From NCBI GenBank assembly GCA_012999515.1, contig JABEEB010000001.1, positions 1,116,001 to 1,180,000 of the forward strand: 64,000 nucleotides of DNA. The letters are read 5' to 3'. The notes beneath the pieces were generated by a model. It was not told where the DNA came from. It searched no databases and was given only the letters and a program-made list of their open reading frames with translations. Shown one piece after another: positions 1-9,609 of the stretch; the stretch's first letter is position 1; the number at the start of each line of letters is the position of its first letter. This DNA is from Salifodinibacter halophilus. Its GTDB lineage: Bacteria; Pseudomonadota; Gammaproteobacteria; Nevskiales; Salinisphaeraceae. The position numbers and the translations under genes are program-made.

Positions 1-3000
1 CTTTCCAAGTCAGCCGGCACAAACTCCTTTGTCCGAATACTAAAAAAAGATAGCAAACCATCTAATAACAAAGCTCGCTTTCCTGTAAATGAGCATGCCC
101 ATGAGATGATTTGGGAAAAAGAAGAAAACACCCTGTATGTATTGGGCGGCGAAAAAGTAGATATTTTTGAAGTTAAAAGCGAGAATAATAATGCAGTAAA
201 GCGCCTGGGATCTTTCGATTTCTCGGAAAAATACGAGCGCTGCGCCAAGCACAACGTCTGCGATGAGACAGGCTCATTTTTCGATGGCGGGCACGATTTC
301 CGGCCAGTATCCAACCCTGAAGCCATCCTGGGGCCGGATTATGCCGGCAAGTCAATGGCGTACATGACTACTGGCGAGCGGGTTTTCATTGCGGACTTAG
401 ATGCCATTAAGCAGTGTGTAAAAAATGAAAAATGCAATGTTGACGGCGCCTTACAAAAATACAAACCGCTTTTTAAGGTAAAAAGAAAAAAAGGAGACAA
501 CGTTAACAACGGCTTAAGAGGGGGAAACCCACGCGACCACGGACCAACGACCGCGGATAAGGGCGGTGTCAAATCCATAGACCAAATTCCAGGCACTGAT
601 ACAACCCTGAATACCGCCGCGCCTTGGTATTCGACCTCCCAAGGAGAGCACTATTACTCTTACCAAAACAAATTATTAATAACCGAGGCCGGCGATGAGG
701 GGCCTTTCAATTATGATGTAACCCCGAAAGGAAAGCGCATCCAATTTGGCGATAAAGCGATTTTCTACAAACTCAGAACCCTTGCCCCGCCGCATATCGA
801 CAATGGAAAGCTCCAATATTCGTTCCGTGGCATCGATAAAAATGGCGATAGACTGCCTGGCCTCAAAGCAGAGGGCAGCGTCTCTGACGACAACACCGTA
901 AAGTTCAGAAGCCAATTAACAACATCGAAAGACTTCGCTGTAGGCTACAACGGCCACGGTAAACTCAAACTTCACGACGGCGGGGGTATGGAGCATGGAC
1001 GTGTCGTGCTCGGCATGCTGCCGGAATCCAAGGGCGAGATATCCGTCGACGGCGCAGGGTCGACCCTCACGAGCCAAACAAATCTCATTGTAGGAATGAG
1101 CGGCGAGGGTGTGCTCCACCTCTCCAACAACGCCAAAGCTAATACAAAAAGCTGTTCGAAGAGCACAGAATGCGATGTGATGGTTGGCGTTTCACCAACC
1201 TCGAATGGTCTCGTCTACATTGATGGTAATGACCCAAACAAGTCATCGGACAGCTCTAGCCACATATTTCTCGAGCTGAATCCCAATGACTTAGATGACA
1301 GAGCTGCGAGCAATGATAGCGACAAACCAGAGAACCCCAAGCCGACTCAGTTGGAGAGTTCCCGCCACATATTTGTCGGGTATAACGGCACCGGTGAAAT
1401 CTCTGTTAGAGATAAAGGCGAAATAAAAGCCGACCAGACCATCACCATTGCATATGGCCCGGACTCCTCGGGAACAGTCAACATAGGTTCGGCCAAAGGT
1501 GAGGATGCCGTTACAACCGGCAGACTGGAAGCCCAGCAGGTCGTATTCGGCAATGGCGATAGCACCCTCAATTTCAACCATACGGACACCGACTATCAGT
1601 TTGCGATCCAGATAATTGGTGATGGGCACGTCAATGTGCTGGCCGGTAAGACAATACTAACGGCCGACAACCGCTACCAAGGTGGCACAACCGTCACCGA
1701 TGGCACGCTACAACTCGGCGATGGCGGCACATCAGGCTCCATCGTGGGCAACGTCAAAAATAACGGCACATTGACCTTCAAGCGGGCGAATACCGTGAAG
1801 CTCACGGGTGCGATTACCGGCAAGGGCGACATCACTCAACTCGGCGCCGGCACAACCGTGCTAACAGGCAATAACGATTACCAAGGCGGCACAACCATCG
1901 CCAATGGCACGCTGCAGCTCGGCGATGGCGGTACTTCGGGCTCCATCGTGGGCAACGTCAAAAATAACGGCACATTAGCCTTCAATCGGTCGGATGATGT
2001 GAACTTCGCGGGTGCGATTACCGGCACCGGTAACATCGCCCAAATCGGCGACGGCACAACCGTGCTAACAGGCAAGAACGACTACCAAGGCGGCACAACC
2101 ATCGCCAATGGCACGCTACAGCTCGGCGACGGCGGCACATCAGGCTCCATCGTGGGCAACGTCAAAAATAACGGCACACTGGCCTTCAATCGGTCGGATG
2201 ATGTGAACTTCGCGGGTGCGATTACCGGCACCGGTAACATCGCCCAACTCGGCGACGGCACGACAGTGTTGACTGGTGACAACATTGGTTTTCGCGGAAC
2301 CACCGACGTGCAAACCGGAACACTGGTGGTCGGCAAGAATGGACAGGGCGCACTTGGCGGCACGATCAAAGTGCAGTCAGGTGCCCGCCTGGAAGGCTCG
2401 GGCACGCTGGGCACCGGCACCGTACACAGCAACGCTGCGATCGCACCCGGCAATTCAATCGGCACGATGACATTTGCCGACGACCTGGTGCTGGAACAAG
2501 GCGCCACTTACGAAGCCGAAATCAACTCAGCCGGACAAAGTGACCTGATCCGGTCTGCCGGCACGGTGACCATCGACGGCGCCAACATCCAAGTCCAGGC
2601 ACAGCCAGACGGCGACGGCAGCTACGAGGGCTACCAAGAAGATACGCGCTATACGGTGGTGAGTGCCGCCAGCGGTGTCGAGGGTGAGTTCAGCAACGTG
2701 GACAGCCAGGACCTCGCCTTTCTGGAGATAACCGATCAATATGACGATCAAAATGCTTATCTGGTAACCCAGCGAAAGACCGACGATTCCGGCGACGAGG
2801 TCGGCTTCTCCTCGGTGGCCCAAACCCCCAATCAGGCGGCAACGGCGGATGCCATCGATGCCGGTGGCCAGGACAGCACGCTGCATAATGCCGTGGAGGG
2901 ACAAAGCGAAGCCGGGGCCCGGGATGCCTTTGATGCTGCCTCCGGCGAGCTCAACGCGACCATCAAAAGTGCCTTGATCGACGAGAGTCATTTCGTCCGC

Positions 3001-3933
3001 AATGCGGTGACCGCACGCACCCGCAGTGCATCGGGATCCGCCGCGGTGGCGGCGCCGGTGCCAACCGATGCCACGAGTCGTACTGAGCAAACGACCCGCG
3101 AGACTGATGAACCCACAACCTGGATTCAGCCGTATAGCGCCTGGGGGTCATTCGATGGCAACGGCAATGCCGCCGGGGTCGACCGCTCGGTTAACGGCTT
3201 GTTGATCGGTGCCGATAGTCAAATCGGTGACCACTGGCGTCTGGGCCTAGCTGGCGGCTATCGTCGTTCGGACTATGATGTATCCGGCCGCCGATCCAGC
3301 GCGGATGTGGACAGCTATTCCTTCGCCCTGTACGGCAGCCGAGATATGGACGCCCTGCACCTACGTTTCGGGGCCGCGCATACGTGGCACTTGATCGACA
3401 GTCGTCGGCGTTCGATCACCTCCCCCGGGTTTAGAGACCATTCGGCCGCTTCTCACGATGCCCGAACGGCACAGGTCTTCGGTGAGGCCGGCTATACCTT
3501 GGACATCAACACCTCGGCCAGCATCGAGCCGTTCGTCGGCCTCGCTCAGGTGCATACCCATACGAATGGCTTCGATGAAAGCGGCAAAGCCGGCCTGACG
3601 GCCGACAGTGACAACACGGATGTGACCTACAGCACATTGGGCACGCGCGCTGCTACGGATCTTGATCTGGGCGGCGTTAAGGCGACAGCCCGGGGCCAGC
3701 TCGGCTGGCAACATGCCGCGCATGACATAACGCCAGCGTCAAGCCATGCCTTTACTCATGGGCCGTCCTTCAGCGTATCTGGCGTGCCTCTGGCCGACGA
3801 TACCGCGCTTGTCGGGACCGGGCTCGATGTCCATTTCACCGACTCAGCGGCACTCGGCCTATCCTATCGGGGTCAGCTGGCTTCAGAAGCCACCGAGCAC
3901 AGCCTTAGTGCGCGGCTTGAAATCAAGTTCTGA
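1..3933 (+). CDS. Autotransporter, 5'-truncated by window, propeller-like head and beta-barrel
   Basis: The frame is open from base 1 with no signal peptide, so the gene starts upstream; 1,310 residues are visible. The first ~270 residues contain blade-like segments (for example around NTLYVLGG and RVFIADLD) that suggest a beta-propeller; I do not recognise a specific enzyme. Next come repeats of the T5SS/PEP-CTERM-associated type (GYNGHGKLKL, VDGAGSTLTS), then three near-identical 68-residue passenger repeats, a pertactin-like linker (APGNSIGTM) and a C-terminal autotransporter barrel of about 280 residues ending in phenylalanine. This is a type Va secretion architecture: the barrel inserts in the outer membrane and displays the passenger. 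It lies next to an EEP autotransporter and the pst operon, so a role in surface nutrient scavenging is possible but is only inference. Confidence 0.85.
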   Translation, partial: LSKSAGTNSFVRILKKDSKPSNNKARFPVNEHAHEMIWEKEENTLYVLGGEKVDIFEVKSENNNAVKRLGSFDFSEKYERCAKHNVCDETGSFFDGGHDFRPVSNPEAILGPDYAGKSMAYMTTGERVFIADLDAIKQCVKNEKCNVDGALQKYKPLFKVKRKKGDNVNNGLRGGNPRDHGPTTADKGGVKSIDQIPGTDTTLNTAAPWYSTSQGEHYYSYQNKLLITEAGDEGPFNYDVTPKGKRIQFGDKAIFYKLRTLAPPHIDNGKLQYSFRGIDKNGDRLPGLKAEGSVSDDNTVKFRSQLTTSKDFAVGYNGHGKLKLHDGGGMEHGRVVLGMLPESKGEISVDGAGSTLTSQTNLIVGMSGEGVLHLSNNAKANTKSCSKSTECDVMVGVSPTSNGLVYIDGNDPNKSSDSSSHIFLELNPNDLDDRAASNDSDKPENPKPTQLESSRHIFVGYNGTGEISVRDKGEIKADQTITIAYGPDSSGTVNIGSAKGEDAVTTGRLEAQQVVFGNGDSTLNFNHTDTDYQFAIQIIGDGHVNVLAGKTILTADNRYQGGTTVTDGTLQLGDGGTSGSIVGNVKNNGTLTFKRANTVKLTGAITGKGDITQLGAGTTVLTGNNDYQGGTTIANGTLQLGDGGTSGSIVGNVKNNGTLAFNRSDDVNFAGAITGTGNIAQIGDGTTVLTGKNDYQGGTTIANGTLQLGDGGTSGSIVGNVKNNGTLAFNRSDDVNFAGAITGTGNIAQLGDGTTVLTGDNIGFRGTTDVQTGTLVVGKNGQGALGGTIKVQSGARLEGSGTLGTGTVHSNAAIAPGNSIGTMTFADDLVLEQGATYEAEINSAGQSDLIRSAGTVTIDGANIQVQAQPDGDGSYEGYQEDTRYTVVSAASGVEGEFSNVDSQDLAFLEITDQYDDQNAYLVTQRKTDDSGDEVGFSSVAQTPNQAATADAIDAGGQDSTLHNAVEGQSEAGARDAFDAASGELNATIKSALIDESHFVRNAVTARTRSASGSAAVAAPVPTDATSRTEQTTRETDEPTTWIQPYSAWGSFDGNGNAAGVDRSVNGLLIGADSQIGDHWRLGLAGGYRRSDYDVSGRRSSADVDSYSFALYGSRDMDALHLRFGAAHTWHLIDSRRRSITSPGFRDHSAASHDARTAQVFGEAGYTLDINTSASIEPFVGLAQVHTHTNGFDESGKAGLTADSDNTDVTYSTLGTRAATDLDLGGVKATARGQLGWQHAAHDITPASSHAFTHGPSFSVSGVPLADDTALVGTGLDVHFTDSAALGLSYRGQLASEATEHSLSARLEIKF
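1677..2288 (+). repeat. Three tandem 204-bp in-frame repeats in passenger
   Basis: Units start at 1677, 1881 and 2085, each 204 bp (68 codons), marked by the recurring YQGGTT and LQLGDGGTSGSIVG peptides. Units two and three are nearly identical at DNA level, which points to recent duplication or gene conversion. The peptide pattern is that of passenger-associated transport repeats (PATR) of autotransporters. Copy number may vary between strains by slippage. Confidence 0.9.
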
Positions 3934-4282
3934 GTAACAACTTCCAAACAGCAAACCACTGCGCAGGTCGTTGGCGGAATGCCGTCAACAACCTGTACAG
4001 TCAGGTATGTACTCCACACCTTTGTGATAAAACAACACGTTCAAAACAAAGAAACACCACCGCCGGATGACGGGCAGCCTAGAAAACAACTAAAAAGGAT
4101 AACCTTACTGCCAAGTTAATAGCTAAATAACACTAACTTTCGCTACCATCCCAATAATTTTTTCGCACTTATAGCCGCAGCCGGTATAGCCGCAGCCGGC
4201 CTATTAGAATAATTACATAACAAGACCATTGTCATAGAAACCTGCCACATAACTAAACATCAGGTTTTTATTAAGGGGAGAA
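3934..4282 (+). promoter_or_regulatory. 349-bp gap upstream of EEP autotransporter
   Basis: No gene is visible. A perfect 15-bp tandem duplication (TATAGCCGCAGCCGG) occupies 4170-4199. A TTGTCAT half-site near 4230 resembles one half of a Pho box, but the second CTGCCAC-like half is two bases out of register, so PhoB control is only suggested. The ribosome binding site AAGGGGAGA lies just before the ATG at 4283. Confidence 0.4.
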
Positions 4283-7200
4283 ATGGCCATCGATATACAT
4301 CCGATGAGAGGACCAGGCAGAACTTCGTCCTCTCTCAAGATAGCGCTTAGCCTAACAGCAGCACTCACCCTCGGATTTGCTCAGAGCACCTATGCGACGC
4401 CCAAAAAACCGAATAATGGCGCACGCACCTTCATGGTGTTCAACATCTGGAATAAAGATGAGTATTCTAAAATCTGGGATCAAGACGCATTGAATGAAAG
4501 AAATTTTGTATTCAATGACACAATGAAGAATCTTTTGAAGGGTGCTAAGCCAGATAGCCTTGTTATGCCAGAACTGTATAACAATGACAGCTATAAATAT
4601 AACAAAAATATAACTGATGCCTTCGAGCGCAACACGCTGGAAGCTCTAAATGACCTTCCAAATAAGAGCGAGTACGCAAAGCCAGGCGCGCTTGACAAAA
4701 GCGGGAAGAGCATAGTTTTTTCTAAGAAATCCGCCCATGAGGCCGGTAAAAATACTATAAAGATAGACTCAGAATCCGGCTTCCCATCACACTTCGTGAA
4801 AGGACATCATTTCGATTATGCAGGCAAATCTTACCGCCGCATTGAAGAAGCCAAAAAACATAATGATTTCGTAACTTCAGCGAAACTGCCGACAATCGCG
4901 CTGGGTGACTACAATGCTGGCGAGCTTTCCGAACGTGGGCTAGAGGATGGATCCAAGCAGGCCATTCTTTTTGCACGTTACATCGTGGACTCTGGCATGA
5001 GCGATCTCCAGAAAAAACTAGCCAAGGAGTATATCCCCGAGGGGCATGAGGAGGCGTTTAACAACTACATCGCGAAAATGCAGTCCACCGCCGACAATGG
5101 CACCACCACTTACCGCAACGTACTAAAAGATTATTTGACTTCAAATCCTGATGAATTCCCTGGCACCAACAGTATTTCTAATATGGAATGGCCTCAATGG
5201 GAAGAGATTATCGTCAAGGATATGCAGTCGCGGGGGTTAGTTTTCGAAGACGAAACTTATCCTGTCGAGCACAACACGCCAGTAACGTTGAATATCCTCA
5301 AAAAACACAATGAGTTGATACAACTCGAGCGTAACCGTGAACGCTTTATACCCAGCCAAGTTGGCGATAATCGCGCGACTTGGCCCAGCGATGGCGAAGA
5401 GGATACCAACACCTGGAAAAGCTGGGATCGTGTCAAAATCGATCACATCATGGTCTCCCGGCCATTCGCCAAGTGGGTCCAGTTAGTTGACCGCGGCGAG
5501 TGGAGTGGCAATTTATCCGATAAAGCCAAACTTCCCAATGGTGGGTCCCTCTCGGACCATGAGCCTGTTGCACATCGGCTGGCTTGGGCCGGTCCAGCGC
5601 TGGAATCCTACCAAGCTCAGGAAGATGGGGAGTCCATCAGCAAAACACGCCTTGTTTGGGGCGAAGAGGCTCCCATCTTTGATGATGCCGATGGTGAGTT
5701 TCTGCTCACGCGCAATAATATGCGCGATGACGTCCGTCTGGGTCAGGTTGCGGATGAGAATGGCATGCCCATCCTCACCGACCTAACCACTGCTGAGAAA
5801 AAGAAACGGCTCGACTGTTCGGGTGGTGACCCACGATTCGCCCAGGCCGTCGCTGACTACTGCATCGATGACCACTCTTTCATCGGCGAGACTCGCGTCA
5901 GTGATGGCACCTTGATCATCGTGAATGATGCTGCTCTTGGCACGCCCGACGCCGACCTGGTATTAAATGGCGGCAACCTCCGTGTTGCCGGCACCGATAC
6001 AACCAAGCTCAACCGACATATCGTGCTCGACGGCCAAGGGGGCGGCCTAGATATTGCCAACGCCGGCCACACTGTCGTCGTCGACAAGCCGATCACCGGC
6101 TCGGGTGACCTGGCGAAGCTCGGCGCCGGCACGCTAAGACTAGAAAATAAGCATCGCTATACCGGCGAGACCCATGTCCGAGCGGGCATACTGATAGTCG
6201 ATGGCTCCATCGCCTCATCCTCGCGCATTTTGATCGGCGCGGACGGCATGCTTCGCGGCTCTGGCGACCTGGGCAGCGTCTCCGTCGCTCGGGGCGGCAT
6301 GCTGGCGCCGGGTAATTCCATCGGCACGACGATCGTAGACGGCGATGTCACCTTCGGCCCCGGCTCGCTTTTTCAGGTAGAAGTCGACCCCGCTACCGAC
6401 GCGAGTGACCGGATCGACGCGTCCGGCAAGGCGGTGCTCGATGGCGGCACGGTCGCACACATTGGTTTCGATGGCAGCTATGGGCCAGTATCCACCTATC
6501 GCATTCTGAATGCCGAAGATGGCGTTGAAGGTGAGTTCGACAAGGTTACGTCCAATTACGCCTTCCTGGATCCAAAACTGATCTATAACACCAATGCGGT
6601 CGATCTACAGCTCGAGCGCAACGCCACAGCCTATGTGGACATGGCGGACACCGACAATCAGAAGGCCGCGGCAGAGGGAATCGATAGTGTTGGTGCCGAC
6701 AGCGATCTCTACGACAGCATCGTCATGATGCCCAGGAACGCCAAACAAATTCAGGCTGGGTTTGATGCTGTTTCCGGTGAAATCTATGGCTCCATCCAAT
6801 CCGGCCTGGTCACATCGGGCAAACCGATTCGCAGTTCCGTCAACGAGCGGCTTCGCACCGCGACTGAGACCAAGCCCGACGCTTCGGTTTCACCAGTTAG
6901 CGATCTGACCATGCCCGCACCTAAGAAAGGTTCTGGCGCTTGGTTCAATATTTACAACAACCGCACTGACTTTTCCGCCACGGCGGAAGCCACTTCCTTC
7001 TCGCAAGATACCAGCGGTATCGTGATGGGGGTCGATAGCGAAACTCGCGGGTGGCGTTTCGGCTTGATAGCTGGCGTCAGCCAAAATGATTTCAGCGGCG
7101 GGCGCGGCGCCTCCGGTGATAGCAACAACTTCACCATCGGTGCCTATAGCGGCACTCAGTGGGATGCGTTAGGCCTGCGCCTGGGCGTCAGTCAGAGCTG

Positions 7201-7744
7201 GCACGATGTGTCCACGTCACGACATGTCGCCGTCGGCAACTTCACGGATTCGCTCAATGCCGACTACAACGCCCGCTCCACTCAAGTCTTCGGGGAGCTC
7301 GGCTATGAAATCCGCACTAACGTCGCCCGCATCGAACCCTTCGTGAATCTAGCGCATGTTTACGTCGCCACCGATAGTTTCAGCGAGTCCGGCGGTGATG
7401 CCGCCCTTTCGGCTGATTCGGGCGACATGAGCACGACCTTCAACACCCTTGGTATACGCGGCCAGACCGCCCTTAGCCATGGCCCCAACCCCATCAAAGC
7501 GACCGCCATGGTCGGTTGGCGTCACGCCTATAGCGATCTAACCGGCGAGGCTACTCATCACTTCGCCGGCGGTGATGATTTCACCGTCTCCGGCTCCCGG
7601 ATCGGCGAAGACGCAACCGTCGTGGAAGCCGGGCTCAGCATACCGGTTTCCAATCGAGCGTCTTTGGGCATTTCCTACCATGGGCAGTTCTCCGCCGAGA
7701 CAGATAAACATGGTATGCAGGGGCGCTTTAACTGGCGTTTCTGA
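4283..7744 (+). CDS. Autotransporter with EEP (phosphodiesterase/nuclease) passenger
   Basis: A 1,153-residue type Va secreted protein. A signal peptide ends near residue 39 (STYA-TP). Residues ~45-430 form an endonuclease/exonuclease/phosphatase domain: NIW-N at the start, MPELY, the metal-binding GDYNAG at 208-213, IDHIMVS near 386 and the closing SDHEPV at 424-429. All core catalytic motifs of the DNase I/sphingomyelinase superfamily appear present. A beta-helical linker with an autotransporter-associated strand follows, then APGNSIGTT and a C-terminal barrel ending NWRF. The enzyme should be displayed on the outer surface and could cleave phosphodiesters such as DNA, phospholipid head groups or sphingomyelin. 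Its position beside pst/pho genes suggests release of phosphate from extracellular substrates; this is inferred. Strong ribosome binding site upstream. Confidence 0.88.
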   Translation: MAIDIHPMRGPGRTSSSLKIALSLTAALTLGFAQSTYATPKKPNNGARTFMVFNIWNKDEYSKIWDQDALNERNFVFNDTMKNLLKGAKPDSLVMPELYNNDSYKYNKNITDAFERNTLEALNDLPNKSEYAKPGALDKSGKSIVFSKKSAHEAGKNTIKIDSESGFPSHFVKGHHFDYAGKSYRRIEEAKKHNDFVTSAKLPTIALGDYNAGELSERGLEDGSKQAILFARYIVDSGMSDLQKKLAKEYIPEGHEEAFNNYIAKMQSTADNGTTTYRNVLKDYLTSNPDEFPGTNSISNMEWPQWEEIIVKDMQSRGLVFEDETYPVEHNTPVTLNILKKHNELIQLERNRERFIPSQVGDNRATWPSDGEEDTNTWKSWDRVKIDHIMVSRPFAKWVQLVDRGEWSGNLSDKAKLPNGGSLSDHEPVAHRLAWAGPALESYQAQEDGESISKTRLVWGEEAPIFDDADGEFLLTRNNMRDDVRLGQVADENGMPILTDLTTAEKKKRLDCSGGDPRFAQAVADYCIDDHSFIGETRVSDGTLIIVNDAALGTPDADLVLNGGNLRVAGTDTTKLNRHIVLDGQGGGLDIANAGHTVVVDKPITGSGDLAKLGAGTLRLENKHRYTGETHVRAGILIVDGSIASSSRILIGADGMLRGSGDLGSVSVARGGMLAPGNSIGTTIVDGDVTFGPGSLFQVEVDPATDASDRIDASGKAVLDGGTVAHIGFDGSYGPVSTYRILNAEDGVEGEFDKVTSNYAFLDPKLIYNTNAVDLQLERNATAYVDMADTDNQKAAAEGIDSVGADSDLYDSIVMMPRNAKQIQAGFDAVSGEIYGSIQSGLVTSGKPIRSSVNERLRTATETKPDASVSPVSDLTMPAPKKGSGAWFNIYNNRTDFSATAEATSFSQDTSGIVMGVDSETRGWRFGLIAGVSQNDFSGGRGASGDSNNFTIGAYSGTQWDALGLRLGVSQSWHDVSTSRHVAVGNFTDSLNADYNARSTQVFGELGYEIRTNVARIEPFVNLAHVYVATDSFSESGGDAALSADSGDMSTTFNTLGIRGQTALSHGPNPIKATAMVGWRHAYSDLTGEATHHFAGGDDFTVSGSRIGEDATVVEAGLSIPVSNRASLGISYHGQFSAETDKHGMQGRFNWRF

Positions 7745-7783
7745 TACGACCTGGCTCAACCTCACGACTTAAGCCACACCACA

Positions 7784-7814
7784 ACGAACTCGATGACTCA
7801 GTCATCGAGTTCGT
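7784..7814 (+). terminator. 14-bp stem hairpin between convergent autotransporter and phoU
   Basis: ACGAACTCGATGAC pairs perfectly with GTCATCGAGTTCGT across a 3-nt loop. It lies between the convergent ends of the EEP autotransporter and phoU. There is no strong T-run on either side, so it may be a weak bidirectional terminator or a transcript-protecting hairpin. Confidence 0.55.
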
Positions 7815-7843
7815 ATATTGGCCCTTAACCGAATAGCTGCAGG

Positions 7844-7931
7844 TGTCATCCGATGGCGGCAGCAGGGGGAATCTACAGCAGTTCTTCCGAAACCCGGCCA
7901 CATCGCTACGCGACACGGACGACGGCGCCCG
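7844..7931 (+). mobile_element. Probable IS481-type left-end remnant
   Basis: This stretch aligns with 43771-43870, the region in front of a decayed IS481-type transposase. Shared blocks include GGCAGCA, TCTACAGCA and TTC-TCCG, followed by similar sequence where the transposase start would be. It ends at the phoU stop codon. I read it as a relic of the element's end; identity is only moderate. Confidence 0.4.
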
Positions 7932-8696
7932 TTAGCCACCAGCCTGACGCGGCACACGCGGCGTTTCAGCGACCACCTGCTCCATGGCCTCAACGCTGGT
8001 GTGGCGGACATTGCGACCGCCGACCAAATACACCACATATTCGCCGATGTTGGTCGCGTGGTCACCGATGCGCTCCAACGCCTTGACCGCCCAGAGCACG
8101 TCCAACATCGGACTGATCGTGCGCGGATCTTCCATCATGAATGTCATGCACTCGCGTATCGCACTTTCGTATTCACGATCAACGCCTTCATCAGCCTGGG
8201 CAACGGCCAATGCCGCCTCGGCATCGAGTCGCGCAAATGCATCCAGCGCATCGCGCATCATCTGACGAACGTGGGTCGCCAACGTGTCGATCTGACGAAA
8301 TGCATTGGCCGGTCGTTCACGGCTGGCCGCCTGAGCGGCAAAACGACCAATCTTCTCGGCTTCATCGCCAATGCGTTCGAGATCGGTGATGGTCTTGGCG
8401 ATTGCCAATACCAGACGCAGATCACTGGCTTGCGGCTGACGTTTAGCGATAATGCGCGTGCACTGTTCGTCGATATCGACCTCGGCCGAATTAACGTGGT
8501 AATCCTGATGCGCAACGCGCTCGCCAAGTTCACCGTCGCCGGCAACCAGTGCCTGAGCGCTGTCGGCGACCTGTTGTTCAACCAACCCACCCATCGATAA
8601 GACGCGTTCGCGGATATCCTCGAGCTCAGCGTCAAACTGCGCCGAGGTATGGCGCTCGAGGTCGATTGCTTCGTATTCGCGTGTATTACTTGCCAT
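7932..8696 (-). CDS. phoU: Phosphate signalling regulator PhoU
   Basis: A 254-residue all-helical PhoU protein with two PhoU repeats; acidic metal-binding motifs of the family are visible (DLERIGDEAEKIG and LERIGDHATNIGEYV). PhoU connects the PstSCAB transporter to the sensor kinase PhoR and represses the Pho response when phosphate is plentiful. It is the last gene of pstS-pstC-pstA-pstB-phoU, 14 bp after pstB, so it should be co-transcribed from the PhoB-controlled pstS promoter. The length is a little above the usual ~235-240 residues, with a short N-terminal extension. Confidence 0.96.
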   Translation of the reverse strand: MASNTREYEAIDLERHTSAQFDAELEDIRERVLSMGGLVEQQVADSAQALVAGDGELGERVAHQDYHVNSAEVDIDEQCTRIIAKRQPQASDLRLVLAIAKTITDLERIGDEAEKIGRFAAQAASRERPANAFRQIDTLATHVRQMMRDALDAFARLDAEAALAVAQADEGVDREYESAIRECMTFMMEDPRTISPMLDVLWAVKALERIGDHATNIGEYVVYLVGGRNVRHTSVEAMEQVVAETPRVPRQAGG

Positions 8697-8710
8697 GGTG
8701 CTTGTCCATT

Positions 8711-9604
8711 TCAGCCGTAACGGCCGGTGATGTAGTCCTCGGTGCGTTTTTGCTTAGGCTGGGTGAACAAAGTGTCGGTATCCGCGTATTCGACGACTTC
8801 ACCCAGATGAAAAAACGCGGTATAGCCAGCCACCCGCGCGGCTTGCTGCATGTTGTGGGTGACCATGGCGATGGTGTAGTTCGCACGCAGCTCGTGGATG
8901 AGCTCCTCGATTTTGGCGGTGGCGATCGGATCCAGCGCCGAAGCCGGCTCATCGAGCAGCAGCACCTCAGGCTTGATCGCGATCGCACGCGCGATACAAA
9001 GCCGCTGCTGCTGACCACCCGACAACCGAGCCCCGCTCTGGCCCAGTTTGTCGCCCACTTCATCCAAAAGTGCGGCGGATTCCAGCGCCCACTCCACGCG
9101 CTCGTCCATGGCGTGTCGTCGCAACCGCTCGTAAAGCCTGACGCCGAAGGCGATGTTGTCATAGATACTCATCGGGAACGGCGTCGGCTGCTGGAAAACC
9201 ATCCCGACACGGGCCCGAACCTGGTTGGCATTGAGTTTCGGATCCAACAGATTGAGCCCGTCCATCTGCACATCGCCGCTGGCGTAGTGGCCGGGATAGA
9301 GGTCGTAGATGCGATTCAACGTGCGCAACAGCGTCGACTTACCACAGCCGGACGGGCCAATGAAGGCCGTGACTTCACGCTCGACGATGTCTAAGTTGAT
9401 GTCTTTCAGCGCGTGAAAGTCGCCGTAGTGGAAATTGACATCACGCACAGCGATCTTGCACGGATTGTTTTTCGACTGCGCACCTTCGCTTTGAACCTGC
9501 GCCGAAGTTTGGCCCTGACCTTTATCGGCCGTCGGTTCCGTATCCGGCACGGCGGTATCGCGAAATGCTGTGGTGTCAATCGCAGACTGAGATAGCGTAG
9601 ACAT
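8711..9604 (-). CDS. pstB: Phosphate ABC transporter ATPase PstB
   Basis: A 297-residue ATPase of the high-affinity phosphate importer. Walker A is GPSGCGKST at about residues 83-91, the signature is [14 protein letters not shown], and Walker B is [12 protein letters not shown]. The first ~48 residues are a polar, low-complexity extension absent from the usual ~260-residue PstB. The gene starts 5 bp after the pstA stop and is followed by phoU. It powers phosphate uptake through the PstC-PstA channel and also takes part in signalling to PhoR. Confidence 0.97.
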   Translation of the reverse strand: MSTLSQSAIDTTAFRDTAVPDTEPTADKGQGQTSAQVQSEGAQSKNNPCKIAVRDVNFHYGDFHALKDINLDIVEREVTAFIGPSGCGKSTLLRTLNRIYDLYPGHYASGDVQMDGLNLLDPKLNANQVRARVGMVFQQPTPFPMSIYDNIAFGVRLYERLRRHAMDERVEWALESAALLDEVGDKLGQSGARLSGGQQQRLCIARAIAIKPEVLLLDEPASALDPIATAKIEELIHELRANYTIAMVTHNMQQAARVAGYTAFFHLGEVVEYADTDTLFTQPKQKRTEDYITGRYG

Positions 9605-9609
9605 GCGGT

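Noticed and set aside
2527-3090. Minus-strand open frame of 187 codons over the first autotransporter
   Set aside because: Shadow frame of high-GC coding sequence; the plus-strand frame continues uninterrupted through linker and barrel.
7818-8600. Plus-strand open frame of 260 codons over phoU
   Set aside because: It is the antisense shadow of phoU; the minus-strand product matches PhoU throughout.
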